Source: Lasioglossum baleicum (Eukaryota > Arthropoda > Insecta > Hymenoptera > Halictidae). From it: a stretch of 64,000 nucleotides of DNA. Below are positions 24,101-34,109 of the stretch, in pieces (position 1 is the first letter of the stretch; the number at the start of each line of letters is the position of its first letter). Location of the stretch: contig NC_134929.1 in NCBI RefSeq assembly GCF_051020765.1, positions 21,900,135-21,964,134 on the forward strand, given 5' to 3'. The notes below the pieces were generated by a model, which saw only the letters and a program-made list of their open reading frames with translations, had not been told where the DNA came from and ran no database searches. Position numbers and translations under genes: made by a program.

Positions 24101-26348
24101 ACAACATTGACGGTTAACAAAAATTTTGTGCAACTTTGGTACATCACACGGGGAGCAACAAATTTTTTTGATAAATCGCGTTAATATCATTTGGAAGGGC
24201 TATCTTTCCTGTGTAAATTGTGTGGTTGTTGAATATTGTGCGATTTTTTTTATTCGAGTTATTCAACGTTGAATTAAATATGGGCTTTTTAACTTTAACT
24301 GGCTCCAGAGAGCGAAAAAATTATCGAAGAATCTTGTGCAAAAAAGCAATAGGAAGAGCGTTTCTTTCTCTTCAAGGCACTCCTGTTGTTTTTTCAATTT
24401 CATTAACATTTCGATATACCAGGTGTTTTTGAAAATATGCTTAAAAAATGCACAATTTCCATTTGTACTTTAACTCGCTATATCTCGGCGAGAAATGATC
24501 GTAATACCATGATCTGAACGTCAGATTCTGCCGATTCGATTGAGTACCCCATAAACTCGCTGCGACAATTTTTTACCTATGGCAGCTGTGTTTGAAGTTA
24601 GTGCTTCGCAGAAATTAGCGCGCCACGTACAGCGGCTGCCTGACATCTTTGAATGGAAAAGGACCAAACTCGATTCAAAAGCAAAGAACTTTCGATAGAA
24701 ACGAGGTAGAGCGATGAAATTTTTTTTGAATTAAAGCTGAAACTTTGCAGAATATGGGAAAAATAGGGAGATTATAGTACGAACGTTTTTTAACATTGAG
24801 AAAATTCGTTAAACATGTAGAATTTCAAGAAAATGTGGTTTCTCCAGAACCACGCGCGGAAAAAATTTTTTTTAACATGCTATATATCATTTCCCGTAGA
24901 TTTTTTCACGCTGATTTCAAATTTGGTCTCAAAATTTGTCTACGACCTCAGGATTTTGCAAAATCGATTTTGTTGCTCCCCGTGTGATGTTCCAAAGTTG
25001 CAAAAAATTTTTGTTAACCGTCAATTTTGTCTTCATCTCGCTATAACTTTGTAAAAAACCAACATAGCAAGAATTTGAAACAGAGCATCTGAACCTAGAG
25101 GTTTCACGCTTTCAAACCATTGTTTAACGATATCGATACGGCAATTTTTGACGGAGTTATGATCACGTAGAGTGGGACTAATTTTTCGGGTTCGCACAAG
25201 TGATCCCTTAATTCTTTTGAGGAGTGCAGTCTGTATAGGAAAATAATTGATATACCATCTGAAATTGAGTTTCCAGTTGAAACCACCCCACGTCATATCG
25301 CTGGCTGGAATATATTCAAAGGAATCGTCGCTAATTACATCGATTATGGGACAGACAACTGTGGTCCTGTCCTCCGCGATTCTGGCGAGCAAGGGTTCCA
25401 GCCAGCCTTCCGTGCACTCGCAGTGCGCATCCAAGAATGTTATAACTTGCCCCTTCACGTGCTTCGCCCCGAGCAGTCTAGCTCTTATTAGGCCTGATCT
25501 CTTCTCGGTACGGTATACGTATGTGGGGACGGGCAGCGTTTTTACGTAGTCCTCGAGCTCTTGTTTCAAGTGATCTGTGGATCAAGTGGACATTATTACG
25601 CGCGGTACCTTTGCTCCGGAGATAAGTAAATACAGACTACAATAGTTGTTGTGATTGCCATCGATTATATTATTGGAAAAATAGCCGTTGAATTGTTTAG
25701 AGAAGAATTATAAGCGGAACAGAATACCAAAAGACGTTCACCTTGCTCGCTCTTGTCGTCGACAAGAATGATTTCCTTGAGCAGGGTGCGCGGCGATCGG
25801 TTGATGACGGACCAAACGGTTCTCAGCAGCGTGCTCCAGGCTTCGTTGTGGAAGACAATGACGATGCTGGTGTCGGGCAGGTACTTGGTGTACTTCTTGG
25901 ACTTGCAGCCCTCCAGGCGGATGTCTTTGAGGGACCGGTTCAGGGCAATCATGTCGCTGGCCATCAGATTGAACTGATTCAGCTTGAACAGCTCCTGTTG
26001 CCTGGCTTCGTCCTCCGGCGAGATGTGCACCGCTGCTCCCAGCTCACCCGGACTGCCCTTGTTCTCGCGAACCACCCTCGCAGGCCTCCAGAAGTGCAGC
26101 TCCGCTTGCTTGTACCTTCGCTTGCCCTGCTGCCCTGTCGGCTGCACCTGGTCGTCCTTGAGCGCCTTCGGGTGGGGCACGCTCTCCTCCGTCAACGATT
26201 GCTGCTTGCTGCTCTCCGTGCAACCCCATCCGGAGCCGCCGATGCAGTCCGAGTAGAGCATCAATACCATCACGTCCACCAGGAACCATACCAGCGACGT
26301 GAGCAGTATCACTTGGCACGTGTGAATGCGAATCTTGAAGCGGAACAT
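18193..26348 (-). CDS. Polypeptide N-acetylgalactosaminyltransferase, GALNT1/pgant5 type
   Basis: A Golgi type II membrane enzyme that transfers GalNAc from UDP-GalNAc to Ser/Thr, starting mucin-type O-glycans. Coding exons: 26348-25742, 25574-25256, 23847-23670, then 23095-22915 or 21835-21655, then 19748-19510, 19429-19295 and 18342-18193; 602 residues with either exon 4. I chose ATG 26348 because MFRFKIRIHTCQVILLTS aligns with the family N-terminus. The membrane segment is at about 11-32. The DXH metal site is DAH (250-252) in FLDAHCECTEGWLEPLLARI, and the GT1/Gal-T signature DIWGGENLEMSFR ends exon 3. A ricin-type lectin domain (about 470-600) shows GLGGNQ, HGMGGNQAWVY and GQKWIM. A splice acceptor at 26415 implies a separate 5' UTR exon upstream. 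Confidence 0.93.
18389..19250. mobile_element. Large inverted-repeat element in last intron of the transferase
   Basis: Arms of about 200 bp (18389-18600 and 19035-19250) are inverted copies, including gagtacgatttccgtgg near the ends and gcgaaatatggcaaaatatc inside. TTTAGCT occurs directly outside both ends (18382-18388 and 19251-19257), a probable 7-8 bp target duplication. The interior contains tctcggaaacta-type words shared with other elements here. No transposase frame. It lies wholly between exons 6 and 7. Confidence 0.75.
19838..21140. mobile_element. Outer inverted-repeat element, interrupted by a second element
   Basis: The left arm (about 19838-19966) contains cgcactaatcatatgga, aaatcagttggatttttcat and gctcaataatggacagttat. 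The right arm (about 20995-21140) carries the complements. A second inner pair of arms (aaattcgagctgccgaatac near 20630 and its complement near 20965) lies inside. The element at 19968-20592 is inserted next to the left arm. All of it is in the intron between exon 4b and exon 5. Confidence 0.7.
19968..20592. mobile_element. Nested fold-back element, copy 1
   Basis: The ends are agtccagtcgatgaatg on the left and cgttgactggact on the right. The next blocks, ggaaggaacacaatttttaa and its complement near 20545, are also inverted. The centre consists of alternating direct and inverted units built around atctcggaaactatgcg and cttatcgctaggacgcat. The same element occurs at 33211-34106, so it is a dispersed family. 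Confidence 0.8.
21655..21835 (-). other. Alternative exon 4b of the GalNAc-transferase
   Basis: A 181-base exon flanked by GTTAG acceptor and GTAGCA donor. It encodes IWMCGGTLEIATCSHVGHVF followed by RKATPYTFPGGTSKIVNHNN. It continues the catalytic domain after SFR of exon 3. The RKATPYTFPGG version is closest to what I know of vertebrate GALNT1. It shares length, phase and most residues with exon 4a, about 1.1 kb upstream. Confidence 0.9.
21955..21997. repeat. CT-rich simple repeat in transferase intron
   Basis: An imperfect (CT)n tract between the two alternative exon-4 copies, about 120 bases upstream (minus strand) of exon 4b. Being CT on the plus strand, it is GA on the transcript, so it is not the exon's polypyrimidine tract. 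Confidence 0.8.
22915..23095 (-). other. Alternative exon 4a of the GalNAc-transferase
   Basis: A 181-base exon with acceptor TATAG and donor GTTAGA. It encodes VWQCGGTLEISPCSHVGHVF followed by RDKSPYTFPGGVSKIVLHNA. It matches exon 4b in length and splice phase and differs mainly around the RDKSPYTF / RKATPYTF stretch, which in this family lies in the flexible loop over the active site. It is intact and looks functional. Confidence 0.9.
23912..25219. mobile_element. 1.3-kb inverted-repeat element filling transferase intron 2
   Basis: The left arm (23912-24165) begins aaaagaattaaagaatcact. The right arm (24968-25219) ends with its complement, agtgatcccttaattctttt. The arms are about 250 bp and highly similar, including gcaatttttgacggagttat-type and tttgttgctccccgtgtgat-type blocks. 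No transposase frame is seen. The arms end about 36 bases from the exon 2 donor and about 65 bases from the exon 3 acceptor. Confidence 0.8.
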
Positions 26349-26415
26349 TTTCGGGCGCGGCTCGTTTTCCTCTTTTGCTCCGAGATCATCCCCCGGGCGT
26401 ACCAACCGGAAGTAC

Positions 26416-27925
26416 CTGTTGGTAACGCATTTTTAGTTAACACGCCGCGTCAAAATATACGTACATATAAGTTACGTTAACGCTAGGTTTACCGGGATCC
26501 GCCAAAATTACGGAAACCGCTGGCGCTGCACAGTTGTCCCGGAGTCCTCTTTTTGTGGACAAAATTCAATTTTTCGACTTTCAAATATCAACAAAATTTT
26601 TTTCTCTCTCGAACAAGAACACTTTGAGAAACCTCGAAATTTAAATTATTAGGTCATCCGGATAACTTTCTGAGCAGATATGTACAGCGTTTGAAGGTCA
26701 AAATTAAGAAATTGGAGGAACAACTAAATAGTTTAATTATTCCTTACACAATGCTGAAATGAAAATTTGTACTATATTTTCGTATGTGTGAGCAGGTATA
26801 TTTCAGTTATTTAATGGCAATATAAGCATGTTTCAATCAATATACGAAGGATATAAATTTAAGTGCAATGTAAACTTTAGGTAGAGTTTAAAAAAAAAAC
26901 GTTTAAAAACGTTAGCATTCAGACTTGATTTTTCTGAAAGCTTAGACCTTCAACATATACACATGTAAATTTTAGCTGGCGGTTCCTGCCGTTTATAATT
27001 CTACGTCTATTTTAACAAGCGTCACGCATTTTAAACTTACACACGTATGGTTTACAGTTTATATTATAGTTTATAGAATTATACAATTTATACAGTTATT
27101 ATTTATCAGTGTAGATACTGTCTGTTTCGTTGTAGCATCGAGCTATTATTCTTTCTTTAGTAGATACGGGGTTGGTCAGTTTCCCAAATTGGTGGAAAAT
27201 TAGGAATCGCCTTTCAAGGACCCACGCTTGCGAATAGCACGAAAAATTCGACAGGAGTGGGTAACAAAGTTGACAAAGGCGGAAAAAACAGCTCGCCGAG
27301 TCAGAAACGGTTTTTTCTCATCAATAGAAACATCAAAGTCAGCCCAAACTTTTCGAGCTAGTTTTTCAAGTATCGTAGCGATCGAATGGAGATAGCATTC
27401 GTTAAGGGGATAGACTCGTTTCCAGGATTGCAAGGGTTATTACGTAAAGAAAAAATTATTAGGTATTAGTATGCCAATTGGATCCGCCATTTTGAATTTT
27501 GAAGTTTTAATGTCAGATTCGTAATCAGAGACTCCCAAAACCACCCCTCAATACTAGATTTCATATAATTCTTATGAAGAATTAAATCTTGGACACTTTT
27601 TGCGATTTCTGGACCGTAGTCTGCACACTGTGAGCATTGTTAACACAATTTCTCAAATATTTCTGATATGAAAATTTTTTTTTAATTTTTCTACAAACTT
27701 CAATATAAAAAATTAAAGAAAAAAATTTTTTTATAAAAAAATGGAGATTACCTTAATTTTTTAAGAATTAACATATATTTTTTACTTCATAATATTCTAA
27801 CTGGTATCAAGGCGAATCCAACGACCTATAATAATATAACATTAAAACTTGAAATAACGCTACAATAGTTTTGGTCACGAAAAGCGGGCTCTGGGACCAC
27901 TGTGCGCTGGTAAGGCATATGATGG
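26416..27925. other. Upstream region of the transferase; repeat-like DNA
   Basis: No confident exon. It should include the transferase 5' UTR exon and promoter, which I cannot place. A minus-strand frame at 27200-27433 (QSWKRVYPLNECYLHSIATI) is richer than chance but matches no family I recognise. Poly-A/T runs at 27670-27780 are low complexity. Confidence 0.45.
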
Positions 27926-28087
27926 CAGTGGCGCACTCAGGGGGGGGGGGGGGGAGCCAGGGGCCAAGTCCCCCCCAAGAAAAAAATGTTGAGCTTCCAA
28001 AATTAAAATCGCGAAATAGCTCTGGGTAGGGCTGGGTTCAACTCGCCCCCCCCCCCCCCCACCGATTATATCCTGGGTGCGCCACTG
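27926..28087. mobile_element. hAT-like MITE with perfect 8-bp target duplication
   Basis: The ends are cagtggcgcactcag and its inverted complement ctgggtgcgccactg. The element is bracketed by tatgatgg on both sides (27918-27925 and 28088-28095), a perfect 8-bp duplication. Long G and C runs near the two ends are also complementary. At 162 bp it is non-autonomous. Confidence 0.88.
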
Positions 28088-28099
28088 TATGATGGCATA

Positions 28100-31000
28100 C
28101 TCGTATTAGACTATGTGGACTGCAGATAATTACTATTTTACCACTGAACTAATAAATACTTCTGTAAAATGGATGCTATGAATCGAACATTATTTATTCG
28201 TTCAAAGCGTAGAGTTATTTCAGAGCTAATCGTTTAAATAGATGGAATAATATATAGATTTTCCGAAATCCTCTTGTTGTTTGAAATTTCACCTAGATTT
28301 TTATCATAAAACTGTAAACTCTGCAGTCTATTTGTGGAATAGCGATGAGCGAAAGCTGGAAATGGTAAGCAACCTGAAATTACGTTGCCTTGGGAAGATG
28401 GACATTGTTCCTAGAGGATCTGGCGAGACGGAGTGTGAGAAGCGGGGGATGTCTTTTGGTTAAGAGGACAGCAAAATTAGACTTTTCTGCGTCGACTGCA
28501 AGAAACTGGAGCTAAACACCAACGTCTTCTTTCCTTTAATAATTTTATCAAATCAGAAATGTTCTGCGATTCTTCGAATCTTTGCGTTAACGCGCTCAAC
28601 CTACGAATTTCGCTCGCTGATTTGCTCGCATAAGATTTGCAGATTATGTATGTGATCGTACCAACAGGCCTGCGACACACGGCTCCTCCTCTTCCGACTG
28701 GGATTTCTCGCAACCGAATTTCAGACAGTTGGCCCGTCGTCGGGGGAATCACATGACTATGTGTGCCGGTCTCGTATCTGCAACAGAACGAACGTTCCAC
28801 AGTTAGGACAACAGAGATCGAACAACAAGGTTCTCGCCGATTCAGTTCGCATCCTCTTGAAAGATGGCGGCGAGACTTCGTCAGCATTGTGCCTCGGATT
28901 AAAGGGAAACAAACGACAAGTCAGCATTCCGCGGTTCAACCCGTTAGAACTCTGATAGAATTTATGCGCATCTTTCAAAACTGTTTCCTGTCGAGTTGCA
29001 GGACCATTCATTTATGCATCGGAGCAAAAAAAGAACGCGCAGGAAAGCATCGTAATTCATTAAAGTGCATGTAAATGTAACGACGAAACGGAGAGTAAAC
29101 TTCGTCTCGCTGTGAGGACAATCGAAGCAAAGCAACATCTGTTCCCATGGCAACGCGTGAAAGTAGGGCGTCTTTTTCAAACTATTGGATCGTGAAATCG
29201 TAATCGAACAAACTCGTACGCGTACTACAATGAAAAATCAATTTCCAACAAATTTAACCGTTTCTGTTTTCCGATATCTGCGACTAATCACGCAGGAAGT
29301 TAGCGTTAGACGTCTAAGAGAAGCTTAGAAAAAACAAGGTTTCGTTTAAAGTGATAATAGACACGTTGCCGAGGGAGCTCAAAGCCATTGTTCTTCCGCG
29401 GTCACGGAAAGGTTGTTGAATCGCCGTCGGCCGCGCGGCATACAAATGTTGTTCGGCTCTCGCAAATATCAACGTGACCGAGCTCCTACTATTTTCCGGT
29501 GAACGAATCAAAGATTCATCGCCGTGACACGTCGGACGTGTGCTCGCCGATTAGGAGACGCGCACACATGGTCATTATCGAATCAGCGCCGGAGCGAAAT
29601 CTGAACGGCGCGCGAACACAAGAATGTGCACGAGCGAAAAAGAGCACGATGTCCCGTTCCGGCGCGGCGCGGCGGTGGACGACGCGACGCGCGAAACAAC
29701 ACAGAAGACGAATCGATAATGGTAAATTCTCTTATGTGTTATATTATATCATATTATATTATATGTATAAGCCCCGATAAATAAACAGCGGCGGATCGCG
29801 TGACTTCCGGTTCGGTTAACCCGCCCCGAGCACACTTGCACGGAAACAATGCACGTCTGGAATGAGGGAAAGCGAGCAATGCAACCAGGATACGTGACAT
29901 TAAATGCCACTCGTGGCAGGAGTTTAATATCGCGAAAATTCTCGAAAAAGAAATATCGAAATTCAACTTCCAGAGGTTGCTCTGTTAACAGTGCCAATAT
30001 TATGTCGAATAAACGATGCGCGGGGGATGCGTGACATTATGTAAATGGCACTCGCGGCACAAATATAAATATCGAATTACGCGGCTTGTTTACGAAATAA
30101 GGATAGCAATATGTATTTGGTGATCGTGAAACGATGTAAGAAATCACTAAATACGATAGAATCATTTATTCGTTCAATCTTATGAGCTATTACGCTTATC
30201 GGGGGGAAATTTGATATTGACAGCCTATTAAGAGATTCAGAGAGCCGAGGATAGAGATAGTCGATTTCGATATTGTGAGTATGTAGTATCAATCTTTCAG
30301 TGGCATCCGTTGTACTTCCTCGAACTCCTAAACTGTCTTGTTAATATTGAAAATGTTCGTCGCAAAGAGCACCGACGAACATCTAGCCATTGATATCGAA
30401 CGACCTCATTAAAATAAGTCTGCGGAGAAATGCTCTGTTACCCAATCAAATTGTCATCATTAAATATTATTCTTTTCAATTATTTTGTTGGCACGCGTTG
30501 CACCTTCAACGTTCACGTTCACCTTCAATTCACTGGAAACTCGAGGAAATTTTTACATTCAGTTTTAACACTGTAAGTGTTTTATTGTAGTCTCTGCGCG
30601 GTCCCTATCAGTCCCTATGCGCTTATTCAATTAATCGCTCATAAATGCAATTTTACAACCTCGATAATCGCACATCAAAAAATTTCGGGACCAGCCATGA
30701 CTACAGTGTGAAAACTACTTCTCGATCGAACAAAATTGCCGAGGAAACAATAAAAGTCGTCAACGTCTACAATATTCGATGTTTGCAGACTTTTGCGAGG
30801 TTGCGCTCGTGATAAAATCTACCGGTGACTGAATAATTTGTGGACAAGCTCCCTCGAGGTTCAACAATGTTCCATTTTGTAATGAAAATTCTACCTTCAA
30901 TTAAATCCCCTGCATTCACACAGTTACTTTACCAGGATCCGGAAAGTTCGCCCAACACAATTTTACAACAAAAAGAAAAACGGAAAAACTGAAGCACATT

Positions 31001-31925
31001 CGCTCTCCCGGCTGAGTTTTTCGCAATTTTCCAAACACAAACGAATCGCACAATACGGACACGGTCCCGAATTATACGTAGCGTAGTAATTTTTAATGGC
31101 GCCTCACAGTTTCAAAGGGTCGAAACTGGGATCGAAGCTTTAGTTTTAACCTAGATGGGACCGAGTACCCCAGAAACAGCATCGAGCTCTAAACCGAAGA
31201 GTAAAGAAAGTGCCATTAACTATGTCACAATTAGCCTGGGAGGGGAGAACGGCCAAGCACCCACTTCTCCGGAACAAGACATCAAGTATTCAGTTTTTTC
31301 TAGTATGAATCTCGGCTATTGGATCGCGCGATCTTCATGAATACACATCGGGCTCTCTCTCTCTCTCTTTCTCTTTCTCTCTTTCCCTTTCTCTCTCGGT
31401 GCCATTATCATATAAATGAAAAAACTCCGAAGTCGAGTTCTAAATTATCTGCGAGTCTCAGTCCGTGATTTCCGCGAGTTGTCCCGCCAAACATTGCGGG
31501 GCTAAGATAAAAGGAGCCGAAACGGGACGGAAATTGCTCGGGCCAATTACGCGTACAGTTTATAAGCTGCTTAGGAGGCGGAGACACAGAGAAGTGTTTT
31601 CGCGAAGAACTTCGTTGGTTAATATTGATTAAGGCGGCGGAGGAATTCTTTTTAATAAGAACCTCCGGAACTTCGCGCGCGTTTAAAAAGTTTCCAGGCT
31701 GATTTTTCTAGAGACATAGCATCGACGAAAGTTGGTACTATGCCATTTTAGCCTGTCTTAGTGCCCCAGAATTTTCTTGTTTCACGATGTCCATATTGTG
31801 GACGAAGAATATGCAGCTGACACAGTATACAAGTCTTTTTATTCATAAATCAGCAAGTGAGATGAAGTCTGTATTACAGGCATGAATTTGCAAGGAACAC
31901 ACGGAGGCATATAAACTTGTTTCAT
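28100..31925. other. Gene-free stretch with orphan frames
   Basis: No complete gene. One minus-strand frame (about 28477-28887) contains SASEIRRLSALTQRFEESQN and could be a relic or unrecognised exon. A CT-rich tract lies at 31349-31397. The remainder shows nothing I can name. Confidence 0.45.
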
Positions 31926-31929
31926 TACT

Positions 31930-32081
31930 AGACTGCGGATCTTCATGCATTTATGGTGTATGCTAATTTTGCGAAGTACAACACACCGTGAAGTGAAAAT
32001 TCTTCATTTATTTGACTTCTGAAAAATGTTCCACTGTCGGAAGGAAAATTTTTCATGAAATTGAGTACAATACCGCAGTCT
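31930..32081. mobile_element. Short MITE, agactgcgg ends
   Basis: The left end is agactgcggatcttcatgc and the right end taccgcagtct. It shares its ends with the element in Arp5 intron 3 (12296-12664). Boundaries are approximate because I see no clear target duplication. Confidence 0.5.
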
Positions 32082-32323
32082 ATTTATGGCACAAGATATG
32101 TTAAAAATATTCAGTGTATCCAAGATAAATACGCATCAAAGATGAACGAGCAAATACGATCGAAATTGTGTCGCGTTTGGTATCAATTTAACGAGGAAAG
32201 TGTCAGGAATAATACAGCGAAAGTTCCACAGGAGAATGATTAAAGATAAGAGAGCTTGATCGCCGAATTGTCTGAACAGATATGTTTGCTCGCATTTCTA
32301 TTTCACGGTCCAGCGACAGGAGA

Positions 32324-32485
32324 TCAGGGAGCAGTTTGCGTAGTGTACAGGTTGTAGCGCGCGTTCTGGAAGTTTTCGCATAGATCGAGGCACTCCTGCA
32401 GTGTTCCGCGGAAACGAAACGTCTCTGCGAGCAGCATGAGCGTCTCTCGTCCGAGGAGCCTAACGAGTACACTCGTTCGCCGCGT
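32324..32485 (-). other. Possible orphan exon or gene relic
   Basis: Directly after a good acceptor (ttttcccag), 53 codons are open before TGA and include GRETLMLLAETFRFRGTLQE then CLDLCENFQNARYNLYT. The Cys pattern CLDLC vaguely recalls PAN/apple-type modules, but I cannot assign a family. It may be an exon of a gene extending elsewhere, or chance. Confidence 0.25.
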
Positions 32486-32489
32486 CTGG

Positions 32490-33205
32490 GAAAATGATAT
32501 TGCCTCCCGATGCCTCCTCCGGTGACGCTAATTAATTAGCGGCCGCTGAATAATTCACTTTCATCGCGATAGCGGCCTCGGCGAGAGACCCGAGAGACAG
32601 GTAATAGTACCCTGATAATTGCATACCGCTCGGGGAATAACGGAAACGCCGGAAGAGACATGCCGCGCGGGCTTGCCCCGCTTTAATAAAACCTTTGCCC
32701 TATCCGAGCCCCCGTACCCCGCTTTACCGTCTCCTCCGCCCCCTTCCCCGAGGGGTGGATTTCAGCATCCGACATCGCGCGAGCAACTTTCGTCGAAGAG
32801 AGAGGCCCCCGCAAGCCCGCGTGTACTCCAAGTTTGATGAGCGCAGTTCGAGGCCGCGGGGTATGCAATAAGCCGGAAACGGGAACTTCGGTCTGGCCCG
32901 CGGAATGTTAAATAAAATTGTACATGCATGCCGGGACCACGGACACACCCGTGTACCGAACTTGTCCGCCACCGGTTTTTCGAATGTGACCCGGAGAAAG
33001 CTCGCGAATATTTTCGCGATCTTCGACACACCGGTCCCGTTACGCGAGTCACGCCCACGAGATCAGCCGCGTCACGCCGTTCTGATACACCCTGTATGCG
33101 CCGTGCAAAAGTATCCGACCACCCTTTAGAAACGAAATCATTTTTTCAAATTCGTTCCAACTGCTTGAGGTTTTTCAGATATTAGACGGATTAATATATT
33201 ATATT
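32490..33205. other. GC-rich gene-free stretch
   Basis: A CpG-rich patch with overlapping short frames on both strands, typical of GC-rich non-coding DNA. No conserved motif was seen. Confidence 0.45.
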
Positions 33206-33210
33206 AGGTA

Positions 33211-34106
33211 TAGTCCAGTCAATGAATGCTCATAAGGGGGGCGTAGAGGGAAATGGAAGGAACACAATTTTTAACTTTGGGACTTTGTTTGGACTAGTTA
33301 GAAGCTAAACATACTAAAAGTCCCTACTCCTAGGAGGTGAGCGGGCTACAGGGGGGCACGTAGAAATCACCTTTTTCGGTTTTCGCGTATATCTCGGAAA
33401 CTATGCGTCCTAGCGATAAGACCATTCCATACAAAATTAAAGCTGACAAAATGTGCCACAAGATTGATTGGATTCAGTTTTTCGCTATCGCGCATAGTTT
33501 CCGAGATATCCGCGCTCAAAGTTCACTAATTCTGCTGACGAGTTAGCTAGTCAAATAAGGCAAAAATTTCTTTTTCACAATTTGTAAACTTTGAGCGCGG
33601 ATATCTCGGAAACTATGCGCGATAGCGAAAAACTGAATCCAATCAATATTGTGGCACATTTTGTCAGCTTTAATTTTGTATAGAATGGTCTTATCGCTAG
33701 GACGCATAGTTTCCGAGATATCCGCGCTCAAAGTTTACAAATTGTGAAAAAGAAATTTTTGCCTTATTTGACTAGCTAACTCGTCAGCAGAATTAGTGAA
33801 CTTTGAGCGCGGATATCTCGGAAACTATGCGCGATAGCGAAAAACTGAATCCAATCAATCTTGTGGCACATTTTGTCAGCTTTAATTTTGTATGGAATGG
33901 TCTTATCGCTAGGACGCATAGTTTCCGAGATATACGCGGAAAACCGAAAAAGGGGACCTTCTACGTGCCCTCCTGTAGCCCGCTCACCTCCTAGGAGTAG
34001 GGACTTTTATGTAGTATATTTACCTCCTCACTAATCCAAACAAAGACCCAAAGTTAAAAATTGTGTTCCTTCCATTTCCCTCTACAACTTTTCGTTGACT
34101 GGAGCA
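33211..34106. mobile_element. Fold-back element, copy 2 (expanded)
   Basis: It has the same ends as the 19968-20592 copy: tagtccagtcaatgaatg on the left and cgttgactgga on the right. The inner region contains more alternating units than copy 1. Each unit carries atctcggaaactatgcg(c), gaatccaatcaat, ttgtggcacattttgtcagc and gtcttatcgctaggacgcat. Short frames encoding repeated SADISETMR-type peptides are by-products of these units. No transposase is present. Confidence 0.85.
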
Positions 34107-34109
34107 GTA

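Noticed and set aside
25743..26480. 245-codon plus-strand frame opposite transferase exon 1
   Set aside because: It is the antisense shadow of a GC-rich, well-supported coding exon.
33543..33994. Repeated SADISETMR-type peptides on both strands
   Set aside because: They are translations of the inverted units of the fold-back element and appear in opposite orientations.
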